A stretch of DNA of 64,000 nt from assembly GCA_963711005.1 (NCBI GenBank), contig CAVQCJ010000002.1, positions 1,905,046-1,969,045 of the forward strand. The letters run 5' to 3'. Positions 20,771 to 29,299 of the stretch are shown in pieces. Made by a program: the position numbers and the translations under genes. How positions within the stretch are numbered: position 1 is the stretch's first letter; each line of letters opens with the position of its first letter. The notes below the pieces were generated by a model, which had not been told where the DNA came from, did no database searches, and was given only the letters and a program-made list of their open reading frames with translations. Source of the stretch: CAVQCJ01 sp963711005. Lineage in GTDB: Bacteria; Actinomycetota; Actinomycetes; Prado026.

Positions 20771-21478
20771 CCGCGCCAGCCGGGTGCAGCGCCAGCGCCC
20801 GTCGGCCCCTTCGATCCGAAGGACGAGGGCACGGGCTCGGCGCCCGTCGTCGACGACCGCACATGCCTCGACGGTCCCGTCGGCCACCTCGCAGACGCGC
20901 ACGGCCCGGACGACGACGCGCGGGGGCCGGTCGGGGCGACGGCGCGGCTCGGCGACCCGCGCCGAGCGCCGCCGGACTCCGCGGCGGAGCTCTTCGTAGA
21001 CGTCGTCCGCCGTCCACCGCCGCAGCTGGGTGACCGGCCGGGCACCGCTGAGCACCTCGACGGCCGCCTGGGCCAGGCGGGTGCACCAGGCCCGCGGCTC
21101 GGGCAGGTCGTCGGTCGCCGTCGGCTGTCGGTCGAACAACCGGTCCGCGTCCTCGTCGCGGACAGCGCCGTCGACAAGCCGCGGCGGGGTCGGGTCCGGT
21201 ACCGCGCTCAACCCCGACGGCAGGACGAAGCGCAGCGCCAGCGTCCCCTGCGCGTCGGGCACGCCGGCCGGCCGGTCGAGCCGCGCGAGCCGCTCGGTCG
21301 GCGGTTCGTCGTCGTACGGCGGGTCGGCGCTGGGAGCGGGCATCAGCCGCAGCACCGCAGGGCCGAGCGGTTCGGTGAGAACGGACAAGCAGGGCTCCGG
21401 AGGTCGGCCCGACGCATCGGGCAGCGGGGTGGTGGGACGAGCGGGCGCTTGGTCACGTCGGCGGACCGAGCACCTCAC
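20765..21478 (-). CDS. Rv3235 family protein
   Basis: Up to 237 residues; starts at 21478 as the longest frame, but the first 40 residues look unconserved and overlap the preceding gene, so a later ATG near 21343 (MPAPSADPPYDDE) is as likely. The C-terminal half has the family pattern GARPVTQLRRWTADDVYEEL, then PRVVVRAVRVCEVADGTVEA and GRWRCTRL. This is the Rv3235-like (DUF6459) family, conserved beside secA in many actinobacteria. Function unknown. Confidence 0.75.
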   Translation of the reverse strand: MRCSVRRRDQAPARPTTPLPDASGRPPEPCLSVLTEPLGPAVLRLMPAPSADPPYDDEPPTERLARLDRPAGVPDAQGTLALRFVLPSGLSAVPDPTPPRLVDGAVRDEDADRLFDRQPTATDDLPEPRAWCTRLAQAAVEVLSGARPVTQLRRWTADDVYEELRRGVRRRSARVAEPRRRPDRPPRVVVRAVRVCEVADGTVEACAVVDDGRRARALVLRIEGADGRWRCTRLARV

Positions 21479-22163
21479 CGGGGTGGAGCAACGACGGGTC
21501 GGGACCGATGACTGCCCGGTTCGCTTCGAACCAGCGCGGCCAGGCCCGGGCGACGTCCGCGTCGGTGCGCCCGGCCGGAAGCGACCGTTCAGCGATGCTC
21601 CACAACGTGTCGCCGCTGCGGACGACGACCGTGTGCGAAGACCGGTCGGTCGCCGGGGGCGGCGGCGGTGCCGTCGTCGTGGGCACGATCCGGTCGAGCA
21701 CGGGGAGCTCGCCGCCGGTGGACAGGACCCGCACGGTCGACGTCGGGGTCGGCGCGGGCCCGATGTCGGCGAGTGCCGCGGTCGTCGCCGTCAACGGCGC
21801 CACGGCGACGGTGGCTCCGGCGGCAACCCGCACGACTGAGCGCAGCACCGCCGGTGACGCGACCACCGCGACGCGGCGGGCCGCCGAACCGACCGCCCCG
21901 GGGAGGCGCGCGAGCAGGACCGCCACGGCCGTGAGGGCCAGACGCGCGACCACCGCCCAGGCCAGCGCCAGGGCCACCGCCGCGACCAGGGCGGAGCTGT
22001 CCGCGCCCGGTGCTCGCGCCGCCGCCACCGTGGCCGGCGACGCGACGGTCAGCGCCGCCGCAGGCGCCACGACCGACAGCAGGACCCAGGCCATCGCCCG
22101 GGTGCCGGCCGCTCGCGCGTGCGGTCCGGGCCGGACTTCGTCGTACCGACTGCGTTGGTGCAC
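21453..22163 (-). CDS. LysM domain membrane protein
   Basis: 236 residues. Two or three membrane segments (MAWVLLSVVAPAAALTVA, ALVAAVALALAWAVVARLAL) are followed by a Thr/Pro-rich linker (VPTTTAPPPPPATDRS) and a C-terminal LysM (HTVVVRSGDTLWSIAERSL ... LLHPGEVLGPP), which binds peptidoglycan glycans. A membrane-anchored LysM protein upstream of a Rv3235-like gene is a recurrent actinobacterial pairing. The longest start is used; an internal ATG at residue 24 is an alternative. Confidence 0.8.
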   Translation of the reverse strand: MHQRSRYDEVRPGPHARAAGTRAMAWVLLSVVAPAAALTVASPATVAAARAPGADSSALVAAVALALAWAVVARLALTAVAVLLARLPGAVGSAARRVAVVASPAVLRSVVRVAAGATVAVAPLTATTAALADIGPAPTPTSTVRVLSTGGELPVLDRIVPTTTAPPPPPATDRSSHTVVVRSGDTLWSIAERSLPAGRTDADVARAWPRWFEANRAVIGPDPSLLHPGEVLGPPT

Positions 22164-22264
22164 CGATGCCTCCGGTTGCCTGCGTTTGCCGTGGTTGCGT
22201 GGGGTGAGCCATGCAACGGCGCACGACGCGTGGGTTCCAGGACGTCCTTGGTACTGGGCCGGCG

Positions 22265-22295
22265 GTGCCAGTGCCGTGCCAGTGCCGTGCCAGCG
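22265..22295. repeat. 11-base tandem repeat upstream of the 22.3 kb gene
   Basis: GTGCCAGTGCC occurs twice in tandem (22265-22286) and is followed by a partial third copy. It lies 20 bases before the ATG of the next gene, in its leader or promoter. No function can be assigned. Confidence 0.85.
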
Positions 22296-22315
22296 CGGCT
22301 CCGTACGGTCCGCCG

Positions 22316-22870
22316 ATGCGCTGGGACGATCTGTTCGACGACCTGGCCGGCCAGGCGTCGGCCGTGCTCGACGACGAGCTGCGGACCGAGACCGCCGAGC
22401 GGGTCCGCGCCGAGCTCGGCCGGATGTCGCTGCTGGACCGGCTCGCAGTCTCGGGCGCGCAGGTCGTCGACGTCGACCTTGTCGACGGCCGCCGGGTGCG
22501 CGGCCGGTTGGTCGGCGTCGGTGACGGCTGGTGCCGGCTGGAGGACGACCGCGACGAGCTGCTCGTCCCCGGGCGGGCGCTCGCCCGGGTGAGCTCGGTG
22601 CCGCCGACCGTCCCCGGTGCGATCGACCGTCCGATGCAGGGGCGCCTGGGCCTGCGGCCGGTCCTGCGCGCGCTCGTCCGGCGGCGCGTCTACGTCCGCG
22701 TGGGCTCGACGACCGGGTCGACGGCCGGCGGCACGCTCGACGCCGTGGGGGCCGACCACCTGGAGCTCGCCGAGCACCCCGCGGACCGGCCCCGGCGGGC
22801 CGCCGAGGTGCGCGCGGTCTCGCTGGTGCCGTTCGACGCCCTGCTGATGCTCAGATACGAGAGGAGCTGA
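22316..22870 (+). CDS. Conserved hypothetical protein
   Basis: 184 residues starting MRWDDLFDDLAGQASAV. It has no membrane segment. The middle has a beta-strand pattern reminiscent of an Sm-like or SH3-like fold (VVDVDLVDGRRVRGRLVGVG, WCRLEDDRDELLVPGRAL), seen again near the end (GSTAGGTLDAVGADHLELAE). I recognise the general layout from actinobacterial hypothetical proteins near Tad/SAF genes but not a named family. Its 3' end overlaps the convergent helix-turn-helix gene by 20 bases. Confidence 0.72.
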   Translation: MRWDDLFDDLAGQASAVLDDELRTETAERVRAELGRMSLLDRLAVSGAQVVDVDLVDGRRVRGRLVGVGDGWCRLEDDRDELLVPGRALARVSSVPPTVPGAIDRPMQGRLGLRPVLRALVRRRVYVRVGSTTGSTAGGTLDAVGADHLELAEHPADRPRRAAEVRAVSLVPFDALLMLRYERS

Positions 22871-23078
22871 AGGGATGCCGCTCGATGAACGACGCCGTCT
22901 CGTCGTAGAGGCGGGCGATGTAGGCCTCGAGCTGCTCGGCCTCGACCCGCCACTGCCCGCGTCCGCCGATCTTGACGGCGGGCAGGTCGCCGGTCCGTAC
23001 GAGGGCGTACGCCTGCGCGGCCGAGATGCTCAGCAGCTCGGAGACGTCCGCGAGGGTGAGGAAGCGAGCGCCGGTCAC
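22851..23078 (-). CDS. Small helix-turn-helix (excisionase/MerR-like) protein
   Basis: 75 residues from GTG 23078 (MTGARFLTLADVSELLSISA). The DNA-binding helix-turn-helix spans about residues 6-50 (LTLADVSELLSISAAQAYALVRTGDLPAVKIGGRGQWRVE), the HTH_17/excisionase pattern. The open frame extends upstream to 23360 but that part lies over the divergent SAF gene and is not conserved. It could be a small transcription factor of the BldC kind; there is no integrase nearby, so a phage excisionase role is unlikely. Confidence 0.78.
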   Translation of the reverse strand: MTGARFLTLADVSELLSISAAQAYALVRTGDLPAVKIGGRGQWRVEAEQLEAYIARLYDETASFIERHPFSSSRI

Positions 23079-23128
23079 CGCGGCAGTCTGGCACTGCGTG
23101 AACCCCTCGTGGCGATCCGTCACCGGTT

Positions 23129-23845
23129 GTGGACAACCGGCCGCCGGACGGCTCGGTGAGCCGGCGCAGCGTTGCGGCCGCGGCCGCGACGCCGCTCCCG
23201 ACGACAGCTCCGGCCCGTCGGATCGTCCGCCCACGCTGGACCGACACCCGGTTGCTGCTCGGGGTGCTGCTCGTGCTCGCGTCCGTCGTCGTGGGCTCGC
23301 GGGTGGTGGCGTCGGCCCAGCAGGCCAGACCGGTGTGGGCGGCCGCCCGCGAGCTGCCACTCGGCTCTGTCGTCCGCGCGGACGACCTCGTGGTGGCCCA
23401 GGTGCGGCTCGCCGACTCCGCGACGCGCTACCTCCCGGTCGTCGGTCGGCCGCCGACCGGGCTGGTCGTCGCCCGCGCTGTGGGAGCCGGGGAGCTGGTT
23501 CCGGCTGCTGCGCTCACGCAGAGCCCGGACCAGCCGTCCGGTCATCTCGTCTCCGTCCCGGTCGAGGTCCTGCACTACCCGCCCGGTCTGGACCGCGGCG
23601 ACGTCGTCGACGTGTTCGTCAGCGCGGCTGAGGGCACAGCGTCCTCGGGTGCCTCGGGCCCCAGCGGCCCCCAGCGCGTGCTGGTGCACGCGAGGGTCGC
23701 CGAGGTGGACGACCCCGGCGAGCGGCTGGGCGGCGGCGGCGCCGCCGCGGCGGTCGTGCTCTCGGTGCCCGACGGGGACGTGCCCGCCGTCATCGGTGCG
23801 ATCCGGTCCGGGGCGGTCGACCTCGTCCTGGTCGAGGCGCCGTGA
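23129..23845 (+). CDS. CpaB-like SAF domain protein (Tad/Flp pilus)
   Basis: 238 residues. One membrane segment (LLLGVLLVLASVVVGSRVV, about 43-61) is followed by an extracytoplasmic SAF domain (PVWAAARELPLGSVVRADDL ... VVARAVGAGELVPAAAL) and a C-terminal part with VEVLHYPPGLDRGDVVDVFV. SAF domains in CpaB/RcpC belong to Tad pilus assembly. The stop overlaps the start of a CpaE-like ATPase gene (GTGA), supporting that reading, although the core tad genes lie 34 kb away. Confidence 0.82.
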   Translation: MDNRPPDGSVSRRSVAAAAATPLPTTAPARRIVRPRWTDTRLLLGVLLVLASVVVGSRVVASAQQARPVWAAARELPLGSVVRADDLVVAQVRLADSATRYLPVVGRPPTGLVVARAVGAGELVPAAALTQSPDQPSGHLVSVPVEVLHYPPGLDRGDVVDVFVSAAEGTASSGASGPSGPQRVLVHARVAEVDDPGERLGGGGAAAAVVLSVPDGDVPAVIGAIRSGAVDLVLVEAP

Positions 23846-25182
23846 GCCCGGAGGAGCGGGTGCCCGTCCTGTTGGCGACCACCGGCCGCCCGTACGAGGA
23901 GGGCCTGCTCGCCGCGTTCGCACGACCCGGGGGGCGGCTGCGCATCGTCCGGCGCTGCCTTGACCTCACCGACCTGCTCGCCGTCGCCGGGACGGCAGGG
24001 GCGACCGTCGCCGTCGTGTGGTCTGGCCTGCACCGTCTCGACCGCGAGTCGGTCGCCCGGCTGCTGGCGCAGGGTGTGGCGGTCGTCGCCGTCGTCGAGC
24101 CGCTGGAACCGGTCGGCGCCGATCCCGGGGACGAGGCGCGGCGGATGCTCGACCTCGGAGCGTCGGCGACGATGCCCGCCCCGGCGCCGAGCGATGCCGC
24201 CGCGGGCCCGCGGTTCGTCGCCGAGCTCATGGCGCAGGTGGTCGCGATCCACGCGCAGCGGGTGGCCGGCCGCGCCGTGCCGAAGGCCGTGCCGTCCATC
24301 CGGGTTCCCGCCGACCTCGATCCGGCCGGCGGCTCGCCCGGTCGGCTGGTCGTCGTGTGGGGGCCGACGGGCGCGCCCGGACGCACCACGGTGGCCGCGA
24401 CGCTGGCCGACGAGCTCGCCAGGGCCGGTGTGCCCGTGCTGCTCGCCGACGCGGACACGTACGGTCCCTCGCTCGCCCAGCGGCTCGGCATCCTGGACGA
24501 GGTGTCCGGGATGGCCGCGGCAGCGCGCGCCGCCAACGCCGGAACCCTCGACGCGACCTCGCTCGACGCCGCTGCCCGCGCGCTGCCCCACGGGCTGCGC
24601 GTCCTCACCGGGCTGACCCGGGCCGACCGCTGGCCAGAGCTTCCGGCCACGGCACTCGCGAAGATGTGGCGGGTCGCGCGGTCGGTCGGCGGGGTCAGCG
24701 TCGTCGACGTCGGCTTCTGTCTCGAGGAGGACGACGAGCTGTCGTTCGACGGTGTCCCGCTGCGCCGCAACGCCAGCACCCTGACCAGCCTCGCGGCCGC
24801 CGACGTCGTCGTGGTCGTGGGCGGTGCCGATCCGGTCGGCCTCGGCCGGTTGCTCCGGGCGTGGCACGAGCTCACCGAGCTCGACCAGCGCCGACCCGGC
24901 TCGGTGCCGGTCGACCGGTGGCTCGTCGTCAACCGGGTCCGGACCGGTGCCGTCGGGCACCGGCAGGCCGAGCGGCGGATCGCGGAGCTGCTCGACCTCC
25001 CCCCGGGGCTCGGGCCCGGTCCCGGCCGGCGACCCGACGCCTTCGTCCCCGACGACTCGGCGGCGCTCGACCGGGCGGCGCTGGCCGGCCGTAGCCTCGC
25101 CGAGGTCGCTCCCCGCTCGCCCGCACGCGCGCCCCTGGTCGCGCTCGCCGCCGACCTCCGCACGGAGCTCGGCGCCGGCTGA
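23842..25182 (+). CDS. CpaE/Ssd-like ATPase (Tad localisation or septum-site protein)
   Basis: 446 residues. An N-terminal pseudo-receiver-like region (residues 1-130) is followed by a P-loop of the MinD/ParA group, WGPTGAPGRTTVAATLADEL at about 173-192, then VPVLLADADTYGPSLAQRLGI. The P-loop is degenerate: it lacks the second Gly-Lys of the usual deviant Walker A, as in several CpaE/TadZ and mycobacterial Ssd (Rv3660c) proteins. Those proteins place the Tad machine or affect septum placement. It is translationally coupled to the CpaB-like gene. Confidence 0.8.
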   Translation: MSPEERVPVLLATTGRPYEEGLLAAFARPGGRLRIVRRCLDLTDLLAVAGTAGATVAVVWSGLHRLDRESVARLLAQGVAVVAVVEPLEPVGADPGDEARRMLDLGASATMPAPAPSDAAAGPRFVAELMAQVVAIHAQRVAGRAVPKAVPSIRVPADLDPAGGSPGRLVVVWGPTGAPGRTTVAATLADELARAGVPVLLADADTYGPSLAQRLGILDEVSGMAAAARAANAGTLDATSLDAAARALPHGLRVLTGLTRADRWPELPATALAKMWRVARSVGGVSVVDVGFCLEEDDELSFDGVPLRRNASTLTSLAAADVVVVVGGADPVGLGRLLRAWHELTELDQRRPGSVPVDRWLVVNRVRTGAVGHRQAERRIAELLDLPPGLGPGPGRRPDAFVPDDSAALDRAALAGRSLAEVAPRSPARAPLVALAADLRTELGAG

Positions 25183-25234
25183 GGCTCGGTGCAGGCTCGG
25201 TGCCGGCTGAGCGGACACACCTAGGATCGGCGGC

Positions 25235-26308
25235 GTGCCGACCGCAGCCGAGCTCGTCGACCCGGCCGCTCTGGCCAGCTGGGCCGCTGGGTCGACGGCG
25301 CTCCCCGCCAGTGCGGCCGGGTCGGTCGAGGTCGTGCCGGTCGGCGAAGGGCACAGCAACCTCACGTTCCGGGTGACCCGCGGCCAGGACTCCTGGGTGC
25401 TGCGCCGCCCACCCGCCGGTCCGCTCCTCCCGACCGCGCACGACGTCGTCCGCGAGTACCGCGTCCTGTCCCTGCTCGGCGTGGCCGGCTCGCGCGTGCG
25501 GGTCCCCCGGGCGATCGCGCTGTGCGAGGACCCGGCAGTGATCGGCGCGCCGTTCTACCTCATGGACGAGGTGGCCGGCGTCGTCGTCCGGCATCCGCTG
25601 CCCCCGCGGCTCGTCGACGACCCGGCGGCTCAGCACCGGCTCGGGCTCGACCTCGTCGACGCCCTCGCTGAGATCCACCGTGCCGCCTGGCAGCCGTTCG
25701 TCGAGGCCGGCATCGGGCGGCCCGGCGGCTACCTGGCCCGCCAGCTCAAGCGCTGGACCGGCCAGCGCGAGGGGATCCGGCGCGCGGTGGCCGCAGCGGG
25801 CGGGCACGCCCGCGAGCTGCCCGACTACGACTCCGTACGGGACTGGCTGGCCGCGCACCTGCCGGACGAGACGGAGCCCGCGGTCGTGCACGGCGACTAC
25901 AAGCTGGACAACGCGATCGTGGATCTGGGCGCCGGCTCGACCGCACCGCGCGTCGCCGCTGTCGTCGACTGGGAGATGGCCACGGTCGGCGACCCGCGCG
26001 CCGACCTGGGCTACCTGCTGTCGTTCTGGCCGGAGCCGGGCGAGGAGTTCCCGCTGGGCCGGCTGGTGGCGTCCGGACCGGGCTTCCCGCGCCGCGACGA
26101 GCTGGTCGCACACTGGGCGGCGGCGACCGGCCGGTACCCGGGCGACAGCCGCTGGTTCGTCACCCTCGCGGTCTGGAAGCTCGCGATCCTGCTCGAGGCG
26201 TCGTACCACCGGTGGCTCGCGGGGACGGCGGACGACCCGTTCTTCGCCTCGCTCGCCGACGGCGTGCCGGCACTGCTGGCCAGGGCCCGGGAGACCTGCG
26301 GTGCCTGA
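25235..26308 (+). CDS. Phosphotransferase family protein (APH-like)
   Basis: 357 residues of the aminoglycoside phosphotransferase/choline kinase fold. The ATP-binding lobe has EGHSNLTFRVTRGQDSWVLR; the catalytic loop is VVHGDYKLDNAIV, with the HGDxxxxN signature, and the metal site is VVDWEMATVGDPRADLGYL. This subgroup resembles the kinase-like domain of ACAD10/11-type proteins, which in actinobacteria goes with acyl-CoA metabolism rather than drug resistance. It overlaps the start of a HAD hydrolase gene, as in ACAD10, where HAD and APH domains are fused. Confidence 0.85.
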   Translation: MPTAAELVDPAALASWAAGSTALPASAAGSVEVVPVGEGHSNLTFRVTRGQDSWVLRRPPAGPLLPTAHDVVREYRVLSLLGVAGSRVRVPRAIALCEDPAVIGAPFYLMDEVAGVVVRHPLPPRLVDDPAAQHRLGLDLVDALAEIHRAAWQPFVEAGIGRPGGYLARQLKRWTGQREGIRRAVAAAGGHARELPDYDSVRDWLAAHLPDETEPAVVHGDYKLDNAIVDLGAGSTAPRVAAVVDWEMATVGDPRADLGYLLSFWPEPGEEFPLGRLVASGPGFPRRDELVAHWAAATGRYPGDSRWFVTLAVWKLAILLEASYHRWLAGTADDPFFASLADGVPALLARARETCGA

Positions 26309-26981
26309 CCTCGCCGCCGGCCCCGCGTCGCCGCCGCTTCGCGGGCTGGTGGTCGACTGGGGCGGGGTGCTCACCCACGACCTCGGCGAAGCGATGACCG
26401 CGTGGGCGGTGGCCGACGGCGTGGACGGCGAGCGGTTCCGCGCGCTCATGCGCGAGTGGCTGGGACCGGTAGCCGGCGCGCAGCCGGACGACAACCCCGT
26501 GCACGCGCTGGAGCGCGGCGAGATCGACGTGCCCGACTTCGAGCGCCGGCTGGCCGAGAGGCTGGAGACGACCAGCGGGGTGCCGGTCGACCCCGAGGGC
26601 CTGCTGGGTCGCATGTTCGAGCGGTTCGAGCACGCGCAGGACATGGTCGGGCTGGTGCGCCGGGCGCACGCGTCGGGCATCCGTACGGCACTGCTCTCGA
26701 ACTCGTGGGGCACCGACGACTACCCGCGCGACGGCTGGGACCAGATGTTCGACGTCGTGGTGATCTCCGGCGAGGTGGGGATGCGCAAGCCCGAGCCGGA
26801 GATCTTCGCGCACACCGTGGAGCTGCTCGGGCTGGCTGCGTCGGAGTGCGTGTTCGTCGACGACCTGCGGCACAACGTCGACGCCGCCGTCGCGCTGGGC
26901 TTCGTCGGCATCCGGCACACGTCGTACCAGACGACGGCCGCCGAGCTCGAGGTCCTGTTCGACCGGAGGCTGTCCGCGTAG
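26301..26981 (+). CDS. HAD superfamily hydrolase (epoxide-hydrolase N-domain type)
   Basis: 226 residues from GTG 26301, inside the last codons of the phosphotransferase gene. Motif I is VVDWGGVLT: the nucleophile D19 is present but the usual second Asp (D+2) is Gly21, so ordinary phosphatase chemistry may be lost. Motif II is LLSNSWG, motif III lysine in MRKPEPEIF, and motif IV VFVDDLRHN. The APH-HAD gene pair mirrors the HAD-APH fusion of ACAD10, so the two products probably work on the same acyl or hydroxyacyl substrate; that is inference. Confidence 0.83.
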   Translation: MPDLAAGPASPPLRGLVVDWGGVLTHDLGEAMTAWAVADGVDGERFRALMREWLGPVAGAQPDDNPVHALERGEIDVPDFERRLAERLETTSGVPVDPEGLLGRMFERFEHAQDMVGLVRRAHASGIRTALLSNSWGTDDYPRDGWDQMFDVVVISGEVGMRKPEPEIFAHTVELLGLAASECVFVDDLRHNVDAAVALGFVGIRHTSYQTTAAELEVLFDRRLSA

Positions 26982-27004
26982 ACCGGCGAACCGAGCCGGC
27001 GGTC

Positions 27005-27430
27005 TCAGAGGACGTTCGGCGCGCGGATCCCGGCACCGAGCGTGAACAACGTGCTGAGCAGGTCGAAGACGTCCCAGTCCTCAACGATCAGGCCGCCGGA
27101 GACCCGGCAGTGGTACGTCCCACGGAACGTGACCTTCTTTCCGGTGGGGGCGATCAGGAAGTAGTCGCCGCCGTGCGTCCCCGTCCCGACCAGGTAGACC
27201 GCAGCCCGGTCGCCGTCCGCGACCACGTGCTCGACCGAGTACGTGATGTCCGGGAACGCCGCGACGATGTCGGAGAAGCCGGCCAGGAAGCCGTCGAGGT
27301 CGACGTGCCGGCCGGTCATGGCGTGGTGCACATAGTCCGGTGCCGCCAGCTCGTGCATCCGGTCGACCGCGTGCTCGTTCCACAGCCCGATCCAGTCCCG
27401 GACGACGGACTCGGCGCTGGCGGCCATCAC
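27005..27430 (-). CDS. SnoaL-like/ester cyclase family protein
   Basis: 141 residues with the NTF2-like fold of the SnoaL/ester cyclase family: VVRDWIGLWNEHAVDRMHEL, YVHHAMTG, FPDITYSVEHVVADGDRAAV and FRGTYHCRVSGGLIVEDWDVFDLL. Members are polyketide cyclases or unrelated small-molecule isomerases and hydrolases. No biosynthetic gene cluster surrounds it, so substrate is unknown. It stands alone between convergent HAD and membrane protein genes. Start at 27430 or the second Met at 27427. Confidence 0.8.
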   Translation of the reverse strand: MMAASAESVVRDWIGLWNEHAVDRMHELAAPDYVHHAMTGRHVDLDGFLAGFSDIVAAFPDITYSVEHVVADGDRAAVYLVGTGTHGGDYFLIAPTGKKVTFRGTYHCRVSGGLIVEDWDVFDLLSTLFTLGAGIRAPNVL

Positions 27431-27483
27431 TCACCTCGCTGGAGCGGCGGACTCACTGGTCGACCGTATAGCGTCGGGACGGG

Positions 27484-28830
27484 TCATGCGGCGAACAGCA
27501 GCAGCAGGCCGGAGACCGTGAACAGCACCATCAGGACCAGCAGCGGGATCTGTCCCGCGACCGCACGGGTCCGCGGGAACAGGCCGACCGCCCGGTCGTG
27601 CGCGATCACGACGCCGAGCACGTGGCCGACGACGATCGCGAGCACCTGGAAGGTCGCGACGAAGGTCGGCCGCACCCAGCCGGTGAGCAGTGCGTGCCCG
27701 CCGAGGCCGAGGAAGTTGGCTCCGGTCCCGAGCGGGTCGGCGAGCTCGCCCGCGACCTGCTGCCCGGTGAGGACGAGCAGCGAGTAGTAGTGCGCGACGC
27801 TGTACCCCAGGGCGATCGGCACGATCGACGGCGCGAAGAGGCCGGGCAGCGCGCGCAGCTGCTGCCGGTCACCGCCCAGCCAGCCGGCGAGGGCGACTGA
27901 GCCGAGGTAGAGCCCGAACACCACCAGCACCACGCCGACGAGCCCGAGCGTGCCGGCCGCGACAGTGCCCATCGCACCGCTCTGCTCGAAGCGGATCCAC
28001 AACGTGGAGTTGGCGCCGGAGTCGTAGATGGTGCTGCCGAGCATCACGCTGACCGTCGCGGCCAGGCCGGGCAGGACGGGCGCCGACGCGATGCCGTCCA
28101 ACGGGTCGCGCAGCACCCAGCGGCCGTCGGACGGGCGCCGGCCGAGCACCGACAGCCGCCCGTACAGCTGGGACGCGACCTGGAAGCCGTCCGCGCGGTC
28201 GAACCACGCTGAGCCGAACACGACAGCGCCGACGAGCATCACCAGGAAGTACGCCCCGAACCACGCGCGCAGCACCGGCAGCGTGTCGCGCTGCGGGGCG
28301 ACCAGCTCGAGCCACGCGAAGCCGAGCAGCCCGGCGGCGGCCGGCCAGCTGCCGAGCCCGCCGGGGTACGGCAGCAGCCCGGACCTCGGGTCGTGCCGGA
28401 CGAGCGAGCAGCCGAGCAGGTACAGCGTCCGCATCGGGTTGACCCAGCGCCACACCGGACCGAGCAGCGCCGAGGCGAACGCGACGGTGCCCACCCAGAA
28501 CAGCACGTAGACCACACCGGCGGTGGGGTTGAGCGCGTCGTTCTTGCCGAGGACCGCGGCCACGACGACGTACAGGAAGAACGCGAGCCCGACCAGCCGA
28601 ACGACCCAGCGCGAGGCGGCGGCGTCGAGCACCCGCCCCACCGGAGCCGGCAGCGCCCAGCCTGCGCCCGGCCGCCCAAGCCGCGGCCGTGGCCAAAGGA
28701 ACGCGAGCAGCACGAACGACACCACGAGCACGAACGCCGAAGCCCCGAGCGCGAGGCCGAACGGGATCGGCAGGTCGGACCTGCCGCCGATGCCGTGCAT
28801 GGGCAGCAGCGCGGGCACGGCAGTTCGCAT
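27484..28830 (-). CDS. Polytopic membrane protein, conserved in actinobacteria
   Basis: 448 residues with about ten to twelve predicted membrane segments. The extracytoplasmic N-terminus carries PMHGIGGRSDLPIPF and further loops have GVVYVLFWVGTVAFASALLG, WRWVNPMRTLYLL and YSVAHYYSLLVLTGQQ with conserved His residues. I do not recognise a named family. It follows a cupredoxin-like lipoprotein gene by only 21 bases on the same strand, so the two are probably one operon; metal or redox chemistry at the membrane is a plausible but unproven role. Confidence 0.75.
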   Translation of the reverse strand: MRTAVPALLPMHGIGGRSDLPIPFGLALGASAFVLVVSFVLLAFLWPRPRLGRPGAGWALPAPVGRVLDAAASRWVVRLVGLAFFLYVVVAAVLGKNDALNPTAGVVYVLFWVGTVAFASALLGPVWRWVNPMRTLYLLGCSLVRHDPRSGLLPYPGGLGSWPAAAGLLGFAWLELVAPQRDTLPVLRAWFGAYFLVMLVGAVVFGSAWFDRADGFQVASQLYGRLSVLGRRPSDGRWVLRDPLDGIASAPVLPGLAATVSVMLGSTIYDSGANSTLWIRFEQSGAMGTVAAGTLGLVGVVLVVFGLYLGSVALAGWLGGDRQQLRALPGLFAPSIVPIALGYSVAHYYSLLVLTGQQVAGELADPLGTGANFLGLGGHALLTGWVRPTFVATFQVLAIVVGHVLGVVIAHDRAVGLFPRTRAVAGQIPLLVLMVLFTVSGLLLLFAA

Positions 28831-28851
28831 CGGTCCGACGTCCCCGCGCCG

Positions 28852-29247
28852 TCAGCCGACCTGGAGCTGCATCAGCACCTTGTCGGCGTGGTGCAGCTCG
28901 ACCTCGTACACGCCCGGCTCGGTCGCGACGAAGTCGAAGGTGGCGGTGCCGCCGGCGGGCACCTCCACCTCCTTGTCGTTGTAGTGGTTGTGCACCTCGT
29001 CCGCGACATCGCTGCTGACAGTGAGATGGACGTGCGTGCCGACCGGGACGGCGATCTTGCTCGGCGGCGGGTCGACCTGACCGCCCTTGAAGGTGATCGC
29101 GATGTCCTTGACCGCGGCGGACGCCGGAGCCGAGCCGGTGGCCGCGCCACCGCCGGACGACGACCCGCAGCCGGCCAGCACGACAGCGGCCACCCCCGCG
29201 CCCAGGGCCAGCAGGAGGCCCGCCGGGCGGCCGGAGCGCAGGTGCAT
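28852..29247 (-). CDS. Cupredoxin-like lipoprotein
   Basis: 131 residues with a lipoprotein signal peptide (VVLAGC, C27) and an Ala/Gly/Ser linker, then a cupredoxin-like beta domain: DIAITFKGGQVDPPPSKIAV, VPVGTHVHLTVSSDVADEVH, FDFVATEPGVYEVELHHADK. The pattern matches EfeO/plastocyanin-like secreted domains, but the usual C-terminal Cys ligand of type 1 copper is absent; the equivalent stretch reads YEVELHHADKVLMQL, with two His and a Met. It may bind copper through another set, or not at all. First gene of a two-gene operon with the membrane protein downstream. Confidence 0.78.
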   Translation of the reverse strand: MHLRSGRPAGLLLALGAGVAAVVLAGCGSSSGGGAATGSAPASAAVKDIAITFKGGQVDPPPSKIAVPVGTHVHLTVSSDVADEVHNHYNDKEVEVPAGGTATFDFVATEPGVYEVELHHADKVLMQLQVG

Positions 29248-29299
29248 GCAGGCAGGGTACGTGGCGGGCGAGGGCGTTCCCGCGTGCCACGATGGACGG

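Noticed and set aside
22851..23360. A 169-residue version of the small helix-turn-helix protein
   Set aside because: The extra N-terminus lies over the divergent SAF gene and is Arg/Pro-rich; GTG 23078 gives the compact domain.
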